Below are positions 41,031-50,464 of a stretch of 64,000 nt of DNA, in pieces. Positions within the stretch are counted from its first letter, which is position 1. Every line of letters starts with the position of its first letter. Made by a program: the position numbers and the translations under genes. The DNA is taken from NCBI GenBank assembly GCA_963855995.1, contig OY979716.1:44552480-44616479 (forward strand), in the 5' to 3' direction. A model generated the notes under the pieces. That model was not told where the DNA came from and did not search any database. It saw only the letters and a list, made by a program, of their open reading frames with translations. The stretch is from Muricea muricata. Its lineage: Eukaryota > Cnidaria > Anthozoa > Malacalcyonacea > Plexauridae.

Positions 41031-43706
41031 GAAAGCGTTGCTGTCCCTCATGTCGTTCTCGCAAACCTACCCGCTGTGCCGCCAGCTCCATCCTGGGCGC
41101 ACAGCATACTCATGGACGCATGGGGACGGTACCCATACGTCGCGGATCGACATGGTGTGGGCTCCAACAGCACTCAGTAACAACATTAAAGGGTGTGAGT
41201 ACCACCCATCCTTTTTGTCCGACCACCAATATTTATTGGTGGTCTTTACATTACACCAACAATTTGACTCGGGGCCGGGGGTGTGGACTTCTTGAACCTT
41301 GAGTCCAAACATCATGCACGGCAGACGATGTACTCGATACGCGATCCCGCAACTGGACTGGTCTGCCACGACCCATTTGAGATCTTAGCGGTCTGGCGGG
41401 CGTATTACGACAACTTATTTACCGCACAGGTGTGTGATGTTACAGCTCAAGACACCATGCTCTCTCAGCTGACACGTCGCTTAAGTCAGGCTAAGAGGGC
41501 TGGTTGTGAGGTGTGTCTTACCGTTGACGAATGCTGGGCCACTCTTTTGGGCATGCCTCACGGTAAGACCCCCGGGTCGGACGGTCTCCCCATGGAGTTT
41601 TATAAAGTCTTTTGGCAGTCCCTCGGTGCTGATCTGGTCCGCGTCCTCAATGCAGCTTTTGAGGCCGGCCAGCTTTCCACCTCTCAGCGCCGGGGACTGA
41701 TCATTGTTTTATATAAGAAAAACGACCCTCTCGACACCAAGAATTGGCGCCCCATTAGCTTGTTAAACGTAGATTATAAGATCGCTACTAGGGCTATTTC
41801 GGGGCGCCTTCTTGGTGTCATGTCAAGTATAATCGGTCCGGACCAGACGTGTGGCGTAAGGGGCCGGACGATTAGCGAAAATCTCGCCGGGGTGCGAGAT
41901 CTGTTAGAGTATGTGGAGCGGGAAGATATTCCCCTCGCCCTTCTCTCTCTCGATCAAGAGAAGGCCTTCGATTGTGTGGATTGGGGATTCCTGCTCCGCA
42001 TACTCGAGACCTTTAATTTCGGGCCCCAGTTTCGCAACTGGGTCCGTTTGTTTTATACGGACATCCAGTCTGCCGTTATCATTAATGGCTGGATGTCCTC
42101 ATTTTTTAACCCCACTAGGGGTGTGCGCGAGGGGTGTCCTCTGTCTCCTCTATTGTACGTCCTCTCCATCGAAGTGCTAGCGGAGTGCATTCGTGCATCT
42201 CCGCAAATTCAGGGCGTCACCATCCCCCACTCGGTGGAGGGGTACAAGTGCTCCGGCTACGCGGACGACACTACCGTAGTCGTCACTACAGAGCAGTCAA
42301 TAGAGGAGACCGTCTCAGTTTACTCGACCTACGAGAGGGCCTCTGGCGCAAAATCAAATAGGGGCAAGTCGAAAGCTATGTGGGCTGGTTCCTGGAAGGA
42401 TCGCACCGATACCCCGTATGGGTTGCAGTGGGTAAAACAACTGCCGCTGCTCGGTGCGACCTTCAGCGCTGGGGATTACACCACCCCAACGTGGGAGCCA
42501 GTCGTCTCCAGTTTGGAGTCTCGGCTTGCCTCGTGGTCCGGGCTACAACTGTCTTTTCAGGGGAAGGCAGTTGTCACAAACACTCTTGCACTATCTCAGA
42601 TTTGGCACTTGTGTCACGTTTTCCCCATTCCTGTTTGGGCAGGGAAACGTATTGATAAGGCCGTGTGGACCTTCTTTTGGTCTGGCAAACGTGACCAAGT
42701 GGCCTGGACCACAGTAACTCTCCCCAAAGCTCAGGGTGGCTTTGGGGTTACTAATTTTTGCTTGAAAGCCGAAGCATTTGCGTTGCAGTGGCTCAAACGT
42801 TTTTTTGTGTCTTCCGACAGACGTTGGAAGACTTTTTTTGTTTATTTCTTTAAATTGACTTTTAATCTAGAGCCACGCAACACACTTGTCACTGCCCAGC
42901 CTCGTCACCTTTTACGATCTCTGCCCACGTTTTATCAGCTCCTTTTCAGGGTATGGCGGGCCCTGGATGGGGGTTTGATAGTGGGTAGCGACGAGCTGGG
43001 CATTCGGGTATCTTCTGACGATCCAATCAACATCTCGCAGCTCACCTCGAGACACACGTACACCCTCTTGCGGGCGCACAACTACAAGGAGCCCCATTGC
43101 ATTTCAAAATTCCATCCCACCTACGGTCCCTTGCACTGGCCCGAGACATGGCGCCAGTTGCACATTTGTGATGTGGACCGTAAGGTGGTCGATCTGAGTT
43201 TGCAGATCGCACATGGGGTTCTTCCTGCCGGTGCCCGTTTGGCCATCAAGTTCCGAATGTGTGGAGTCGACAGTTGTTGTTTTTGTGCGACTGCCGACGA
43301 GATGCTGGAACATCTATTCTTCGAGTGCGAGCTGGCTCGCCTCTTGGTGGCCTGGGTGTACACAAATTTACATCATATCAACCCAACCGCTGGTCGGTTT
43401 ATGGTTGATGAGCTGCTCTTTGGGTTTTCGAAAGCTCGTTGTCGGGCAATTCCTTCTATTTTTGTTTTCATGCTCATGGTAATGAAACATGCCATTTGGG
43501 TTGCTCGGTGTGACTTCCGGTTTCGTCAGAAGGTACCCGTTGCTTCCCAGGTACTGCACATAGCCATTATTCTAATTAAATTTATTTTAAATTTATTATT
43601 TAAGCGGTGCAAGAGCCCTGCTCAAATTCGCGCGTTTGAGCGGGAGTGGCTTGGCCGCGGTTCTTTGGGGCACTTGGAGGGTCCGGACTTGGTCTTCTCC
43701 TTCTAA
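41031..43706 (+). pseudogene. Element D ORF2: endonuclease mostly deleted, RT frame open
   Basis: The fragment 41031-41281 carries only the late APE motifs (YSWTHGD, SRIDMVWAP, SDH). After the second deletion the frame 41283-43706 is open through the RT (SLDQEKAFDC with the usual Arg replaced by Cys, GVREGCPLSP with Gln replaced by Glu, and YADD) to the CFC-x7-H-x4-C motif and the end. With no endonuclease N-terminus and altered RT motifs it is inactive. Confidence 0.87.
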
Positions 43707-44157
43707 GTGGCTCTCTTCCCTCTCTTTTTCTTCTTTTTAACCTTCTTGGAGGTATCCCGGTGCAATCTTCTTCCATGGTGCACCGTCCATGTATATATAT
43801 ATATAAATATAAATAGTATACACACACACACACACACACGTATAAAGTATACACACACACACACACACCCCTAACATTTTTTATCTAATTTTCGGGGTTT
43901 ATATAGCGCTATTTATGTCTCTTTTGCAAGTTTCTCATCTCTTGTTATATGTTTTATGTTGTTTTCTGCCTTGTTTTCTGTCCTGTTCGTCAGAATGTTG
44001 TCATGTCCATTAGCGCTAAATGTGTGCTTAACAGGCATTTAGTCGGGGTTGGGGCTCGACTCCCCAGTTGTTTTGCGTGTGGGTACACACCCCAAAATTC
44101 GGCATGCCATTGCACAATCCCTCAATCGGGACGGTAATGTCGAATTTAAAAGTATAA
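43707..44157 (+). other. 3' UTR of element D
   Basis: Non-coding. It carries TA and CA microsatellites at 43790-43868 and then the A-like tail with the GGGGCTCGACTCCCC hairpin and CCATTGCAC. Confidence 0.65.
43790..43868 (+). repeat. TA / CA microsatellites in element D 3' UTR
   Basis: A TA run is followed by two CA runs separated by GTATAAAGTATA. Element A has a short TA/CA-rich patch at the same place (22125-22190), so the repeat expanded in D. Confidence 0.9.
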
Positions 44158-44264
44158 ACTTACCCAACCAAGGAGAAACATGCAAATGAGAGTGCTGGCA
44201 GAACCATGTCCGTTTCCATTCTTGTTGGCTGAATAAAACGCGAGTGCCTGCGCTCAACAAACTC
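44158..44264 (+). promoter_or_regulatory. U1 snRNA promoter copy 4
   Basis: The octamer is at 44180-44187. The PSE-like block near 44205 reads ATGTCCGTTTCCATTC, one base different from the other copies. The U1 start is at 44265. Confidence 0.72.
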
Positions 44265-44279
44265 ATACTTACATGACGT
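44265..44279 (+). pseudogene. Mutated U1 5' fragment before element E
   Basis: It reads ATACTTACATGACGT. The C-to-A change in ACTTACCTG would weaken 5' splice-site pairing, so the copy has drifted or was inserted long ago. Confidence 0.8.
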
Positions 44280-45068
44280 CGCGTCACTTGACTCGCGTTA
44301 GTGCCTTCATCCTTTTACCTGAGGATTGTCGATGCTGGGTAGTGGTTGCCCTAACTCCGGGTAGAAGGAAATCAACTAGCCGTACCCCGTTGGTGCTTGG
44401 TGCGGACACGCCACCGCCTTACACTCCTTGTAGTTTACTTCCGCTGGGGACAGTCGGGCTGAGGGTTAGCCTCAGTTGGTACGGCTGCCAGCAACTCCCC
44501 TTCTTTTCTTTGTCGGTCTCTTCGGAGATCGGCGGTAGGGTTAGCCTACCTTGTCTTCCGGTGTCCCGGCTTAACCGGGCACTTCCCTGCATAATTACTC
44601 GCACCATAACGTATTGCGGACACGTTCTAGGTAGTGGTTAATAGTTCTTCCGTGGTTGGGCCCGTCGAGACGAGGAGACTCAAAGGCCACCGGGTGATCT
44701 TTTTCAGGTATCTTTGACGCTTCATTGTCGGGGTTCTTGGACTTCTTGCTTTTAACTTCGGGTTTTGAGCGCGTCTTTGGAGTGCTTCATATAATTGAAG
44801 TACTCTTCGTAGTCATAGTAAGGGTCATCGTTTCGATCCTTGCTATATTCTATTAAGGGACATTATTTAGACCAGGTCTTGCGTTTGGAGTACGTGCCAG
44901 CGTAAGCGTCCCTTAATAGTAGGTAGGTTTTAGGCGACAATTGTGTTTTAGCGAAGACCTAGAGTCATTTCCTTGTTTGTTTTGAAGGACTCTATTTGGA
45001 ATAGAGCCTTCGTGTGCGACTCTACGGTCTTTATTGTATATATTTTATTATAATCGTTTAAAATCTCC
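44280..45068 (+). other. 5' UTR of element E
   Basis: Closely matches the element C leader, including the outer stem CTATTAAGGGAC / GTCCCTTAATAG (44850-44861 / 44908-44919) and GAGTGCTTCA..TGAAGTACTC upstream. Non-coding. Confidence 0.68.
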
Positions 45069-46083
45069 ATGGCTACGAGCCTGAACATAACTACAAATAT
45101 GCATAATAACACCAACACATATGCAAATGCCAGCAAAACCAACATCAATGCTGGCACGAATATGAAATTTATGGCTGCGGATTTCCAGCGTTGGAATCAA
45201 ACCACTTCGGTGGTCCATATTCCATCGCGTCTTATTAAAAACAGCAAGATTCCGCAGCTTAGAAAAGAACTAATCAACGCCGTTGGGGTGCGCAAGGTTT
45301 CTGCTGTGCAGGCCTTGTCGCCCATCAAATATCACATACAATATAAACATTCTTCGGACCGGCACGCCGCCGAGATCAACGGCATTAGTTTATGAGGCGT
45401 GCATTTAATGCCATTGCCTGCATACGAAGAGGTCAAGTCGGTCTTCGTTGAGAAGGCTCCTCTTCACATGCAGGACAATTACTTATACCAAGCATTGGCA
45501 CCCTACGGACGCGTTATTGGCGTCCAACATTTAACTATTAAAGAATTTCCATCCGTGCGATCAGGCACACGCAGGGTGTCAATGGTCGTGACCAAGGCCA
45601 TCCCACGCACCATTAACATCGGGGGATTTCCCGTCGTTTTTAATTACCGTGGGCAGCCCACGCAATGCTATGTATGTCAGGAGGTGGGACATGTGAGCAA
45701 GGACTGCCCAAAATCAAGACAGTGGAGGAAATTACAACAACAACAACAACGACAACAACGACAACAACGACAACAACGACAACAACGACAACAACGACAA
45801 CAACGACAACAACGACAACAACGACAACAACGACAACAACGACAACAACGACAACAACGACAACAACGACAACAACGACAACAACGACAACAACAACAAA
45901 ACCTGCCCAAAGTGACGGGAAAGCAAAGTGCTCAAAATAACATCAAACAGAGCAAAAATAAGGCAAATACAAACAAGCCAGCCTTAGGTCACGACGACCT
46001 CACAATAAAACTGGACGGTGCTAAGCACACCGTCCAGACAACACAAAATAAAAAGAAGTCTCCGTTGGGGGAGACAGATCTAG
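45069..46083 (+). pseudogene. Element E ORF1, N-terminal part
   Basis: It starts at CCATGG (MATSLN). A TGA at 45393-45395 replaces the Arg of AFRGV, giving an early stop; the same frame then continues through the RRM-like part. The knuckle is CYVCQEVGHVSKDC. A 9-bp repeat expands the post-knuckle Gln run to about 55 residues. The LTR insertion at 46089 cuts the ORF. Confidence 0.87.
45735..45899 (+). repeat. (CAACAACGA)n microsatellite in element E ORF1
   Basis: About 17 units of CAACAACGA encode QQR repeats after the zinc knuckle. Element C has only a six-Gln run here. The Cys-rich antisense frames over it are artefacts. Confidence 0.95.
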
Positions 46084-46088
46084 GAAAT

Positions 46089-46201
46089 TGTGGTGTATGC
46101 CCCATGATGCATTGGGGACCGATCACCACGAGGCTGTAGTGCTCATATTTGTCAATTTGTAGTTCGAGACGCTGAACAAAAATATATTGAAGAACACTAC
46201 A
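46089..46201 (+). repeat. 5' LTR (113 bp)
   Basis: It begins TGTGGTGTATGCCCC and ends AACACTACA (TG..CA). It is very short for a gypsy LTR and contains CCCCA..TGGGG and GTGGTG..CACCAC inverted pairs. Confidence 0.95.
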
Positions 46202-46254
46202 CTGGCGACGAGGATGGGATTATAAACAATTGATTATGGCTTCAAGTCACAGAA

Positions 46255-47525
46255 ATGGCGTCTAAGCTTGAAGTGACACAAAATAAAGCGATGAATTCGA
46301 TCGGTAAACTAGAAGAATTTGATGAAACACACGGCGATTGGACTGCATATATAGAAAGAGTTGAACAGTATTTCCTTGCAAATGATGTAGACGATGAGAA
46401 AAAAGTTCCAGTTTTGTTGACAGTAATCGGATGTAAGACGTATAGTTTTATTACGGACATTAACCTCCCCTGACAAACCTTCGACCAAATCATTTGAAGA
46501 GATAGTGGCAATCTTACAGGGGCATTTGTCGCCCAAGCCCCTACTGATCGCAGAACGATTTAGATTTCACAAGCGGAAATATTAATACATATGTGGCTGA
46601 AATTAAAAAGTTATCTGAACATTGTGAGTTTGGTACAGCGTTAAGTGACTCGTTAAGAGACAGATTTGTTTGCGGACTACACAATGAATCTATTCAGAAA
46701 CGCTTACTTGTCAAAACCAGCCTTACGTTTGAGAAAGCACTAAAACTCGCGGTTGCCATGGAAACGGCTATGAAAGATTCAGTTGAGCTAAGGGGAAAAA
46801 CCAAGTCAGAACCTCCTGTGAACAGTATTCATGAAGCCCCAATGCAACATAGATGTTATAGATGTGGGAAAGAGGGGCATGAACCCCAAGAATGCTACTT
46901 TAAAGATCAATACTGTCGAAACTGTGGAAAAAAGGGGCATGTAAAACGGGTATGTAGGGGGAAACCAATTAAACAAAATTCCCCTGCCAAGCCACATTCA
47001 AGCAAGAAAAAGCAGCAACCGCGGGTACATAAAGTTCAAAACCAAAGCGATAGCGATAGCGAGGACACCTTGGCATCCTTTGAATTGCACAAGGTTTCCA
47101 AAGCCCACACTAATATAATCTGGGTCACCCCTGAAGTGGACGGGAAACCCCTTCAGATGGAATTAGACACTGGCTCGGCTGTATCTGTCCTTCCACTTAG
47201 TAAATATACTACAATGTTTAAGTCAAGCAAACTCCACCCAACAAACACTGTTCTTAAAACTTACACTGGGGAGAAAATCCAACCCATAGGAGTCTTGGAT
47301 GTCCAAGTCAAATATAAAGAAGAGATGCAAAAGCTAAGTTTGTATGTTGTCGAAACAAAGGGGCCTGCCCTGTTTGGTCGAGACTGGTTAGAAAAGATCA
47401 CATTAGATTGGATTGGAAAGCAATCAACACTTTGGCAACCACATCCCTGGGAAATCCATCAACTCGATTACAAGAGATCCTCGATAAGTATGGTGATGTT
47501 TTCAAGGAAGACATTGGTCTGCTAA
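46255..47525 (+). pseudogene. gag and protease region of the LTR element
   Basis: An ATG at 46255 opens a 72-codon gag start that is cut by a frame change near 46470. The frame 46593-47525 continues gag with two zinc knuckles (CYRCGKEGHEPQEC and CRNCGKKGHVKRVC) at about 46855-46965. It then gives an aspartic protease with the active-site LDTGSAVSVLP at about 47163-47195. The order and spacing fit a gag-PR fusion of Mag-like gypsy elements. At least two lesions lie before the protease. Confidence 0.88.
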
Positions 47526-50227
47526 AGACGACCAAAGCAAAGCTGGACCTGAAAGAAAACAGCCAACCGAAGTTCTGCAAAGCAAGACAAGTACCATATG
47601 CTCTACGACCGAAAGTTGAAGCAGAGTTGACCAAGTTGCAGAAAGGTGGAATTTTGACCAAAGTCAATTGGAGTGAATGGGCAACCCCAGTTGTTCTAGT
47701 AATAAAGAAGAATGGGAATGTTTGCCTGTGTGGTGATTTTAAGCAAACCATCAATCCAGTCTTGCACGTACAACAGTACCCTCTCCCAAGAATTGATGAT
47801 ATTTTTGCCTCTCTCGAGGTGGGCAAAAGTTCAGCAAGATTGATCTACGACAGGCATATTTACAGATGGAAATGGAAGAGGAGTCAAAGAAATTACTAAC
47901 AATTAACACTCATAAAGGACTATTCCAATACAATCGGCTTGTATTCGGTGTAGCATCTGCCCCTGCAATCTGGCAACAAGCTATGGATCAGATATTGGAA
48001 GGAATCCCCCATGTGCAATGTATCCTTGATGACATGATCATTTCGGGTGCAACTGATCAAGAGCATCTGGACAACCTAGAAGAAGTTCTCAGCCATCTTA
48101 GTCAACATGGACTGAGAGCCAACAGCAGTAAGTGCGAGTTCTTTAAAGAAAGAATTGAGTTCTGTGGTCATGAGATCAGCAAGCTTGGTCTACACAAGTC
48201 CCAACAGAAAGTGGATGCTGTACTAAATGCACCACGTCCTGAGAATGTGTCCCAAGTTCGTTCCTTTGTCGGTCTCATCAATTATTACCACAACTTCCTT
48301 CCAAACCTTTCCACTTTACTCCAACCATTAAACCAGTTGCTCGAAAAAAATAGACGGTGGAAATGGACCTCGGAATGCGAGCAAGCTTTTTTGAAAGCAA
48401 AGGAATTAATTGCATCTGAGGAAGTTCTTGCACATTATGACCCTCAACGCCCAATCAAGTTAGAATGCGACGCTTCCCCATATGGGTTGGGGGCAGTTTT
48501 AACACAAGTCATGGATGATAATACTGAAAGGCCTATAGCTTATGCTTCAAGATCCCTGACAAAAACTGAAAAACATTATTCTCAGATAGATAAAGAAGCC
48601 TTGGCATTAAGTATGGGGTGTAAAGAAATTCCATACATACATATTTGCACGACATTTCACCCTGCAAACAGACGATAAACCATTGACAGCAATTTTCAGT
48701 CCAACCAAGGCTATACCAGCAACAACTGCGGCTCGTCTCCAGCGATATGCTCTGTTCCTTTCAGGTTTTGACTATGAGATTGAATACCGTAGTTCAACAA
48801 GGCATTGTAATGCAGATGGATTGTCTCGTCTACCCCTAGCAACAACTGAAAACGAAGAAAGTCAGTCTGTTGACCCTGTTGATGTGTTTCACGTGTCACA
48901 GTTCAACATGTTGCCTGTCACTTGCCAGCAGGTACGCAAAGAAACCCAACGAGATTCTACTCTCATCCTAGTATATGAGCATGTCATGAAAGGCTGGCAT
49001 GAAGATAAAGACCCCAACCTGGGACCATTTTATTCTCGAAGAAACGAATTGACCGTACATCAAGGATGTATTATGTGGGGGAGCAGAGTTGTCATTCCCA
49101 CAAAGTTACGAAGCGAGGTACTTCACGTATTACATGAAAGTCATGTGGGTGTGGTCAGAATGAAAGCTTTGGCAAGAAGCTACGTCTGGTGGCCAGGAAT
49201 TGATCTAGAGATTGAAAGGCTAGCGAAAGGATGCAGTGGTTGTCAGCGGGTACAACATGCCCCCAAATGTTCCCCCTTACACCCATGAGAGTGGCCATCT
49301 ACCCCTTGGCAACGTATCCACATTGATTTTGCAGGACCATTTCTTGGAATGATGTTCTTAGTGGTTGTTGATGCTCATTCGAAATGGCCAGAAGTAATAA
49401 TCATGCACTCTAAAACTACCACCTCCAAAACAGTTGAAGCCCTGCAAACAGTGTTTGCACGAAATGGGCTACCAGAACAACTTGTCAGCGATAATGGGCC
49501 ACAATTCACTTCTGAAGAATTCCAACTATTTCTAAAGAAAAACGGAGTTAAACACACAACATCAGCACCGTACCATCCAGCAACGAACGGTTTAGCAGAA
49601 AGATTCGTCCAAACCTTTAAACAATCTCTGACATCTATGAAGGAAGACCCTGGCTCCACGCAAGCCAAACTTTCTAAATTCTTAATGAAATATAGAAACA
49701 CGCCACACAGCACAACCGGTGAAACACCTGCAACTCTCTTCATGGGACGAAACTTACGAACACGGTTAGACTTGATCAAACCAGATATTCGGAAGCATGT
49801 TCTCGACAAACAAACCAGCCAAGCCAAACAAAACAGTGCTATTGCTAGTAACACACGTCAACTATTTGTTGGGCAGGCAGTGAGCGTCAGAGATTACAGA
49901 GGGAAGGAAAAGTGGATTCAAGGAATTGTGCGTGCTCGGACTGGACCAGTGTCATACCAGGTGGAGGTTGCACCAAATGTTATCTGGAAGAGACACATCG
50001 ATCAGTTACTTGCCTCAGAGAACAATCGTGATTTCCAACCAGTTACAGATATTCCAGCCTTGGTTAATGAAAGCAATGCTGCAGGGGAAACACCAGTGGA
50101 CATGCAAGACCAACAAGAGACTCCAGAACCAAATCAAGAAATGGATGAAGAGGAACAACCTCGTCCTGAGCAACGATATCCTAGCAGAATTCGACAGGAA
50201 CCAATTAGACTAGGACACAATAGTTAA
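47408..50227 (+). pseudogene. pol (RT, RNase H, integrase) of the LTR element
   Basis: Four open segments make one pol. 47408-47899 holds the RT start (TPVVLVIKKNG, QYPLPRIDDIF). 47866-48678 holds FGVASAPAIWQ, the active site ILDDMIISG, and the RNase H LECDASPYGLGAV. 48683-49288 holds the end of RNase H and the integrase HHCC finger (H-x3-H..C-x2-C). 49349-50227 holds the DDE core: VDAHSKW, SDNGPQF, and NGLAERFVQ with the Glu. Frame changes lie near 47410, 47820 and 48640, and a TGA at 49286-49288 replaces a Trp codon. It cannot encode active enzymes. Confidence 0.9.
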
Positions 50228-50346
50228 AACAGTATATAGAGTATGTATAGGGTGCGAACATATATGGACGCCATAAAAACATTGATATTTGTTAACCAGG
50301 TCTTATTCTTAAGATAAAAGGACAACAATGCTTACGTGGGGAGAGA

Positions 50347-50459
50347 TGTGGTGTATGCCCCATGATGCATTGGGGACCGATCACCACGAGACTGTAGTGC
50401 TCATATTTGTCAATTTGTAGTTCGAGACGCTGAACAAAAATATATTGAAGAACACTACA
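50347..50459 (+). repeat. 3' LTR (113 bp)
   Basis: Identical to the 5' LTR except GAGACTG for GAGGCTG. It is followed by GAAAT, the target duplication. Confidence 0.95.
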
Positions 50460-50464
50460 GAAAT

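Larger units (their letters stand above)
38530..44157 (+). mobile_element. Element D: U1-targeted Tx1-like LINE with internal deletions
   Basis: A 5.6-kb relative of A. Two deletions compared with A remove the end of ORF1 with the first third of the endonuclease (junction near 41030), and the segment between endonuclease and RT (junction near 41281). The 5' UTR matches B while the ORFs match A. The 3' end is AAGTATA before ACTTACCCAACC, as in A. Confidence 0.88.
46089..50459 (+). mobile_element. Ty3/gypsy-type LTR retrotransposon (4371 bp) inserted in element E
   Basis: It is bounded by 113-bp LTRs (46089-46201 and 50347-50459) that differ at one base, and flanked by the 5-bp duplication GAAAT (46084-46088, 50460-50464). 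Element C shows the uninterrupted site. A primer-binding-site-like TGGCGACGAGGATGGG follows the 5' LTR, and a polypurine tract GGGGAGAGA precedes the 3' LTR. Domain order gag-PR-RT-RH-IN is that of Ty3/gypsy (Metaviridae). The coding region is broken many times. Confidence 0.95.

Noticed and set aside
45677-45935. Cys/Arg- and Ser/Leu-rich antisense frames
   Set aside because: Reverse reading of the (CAACAACGA)n microsatellite in element E.
47398-47826. Minus-strand ORF over the LTR element pol
   Set aside because: Shadow of the RT coding sequence; no domain of its own.
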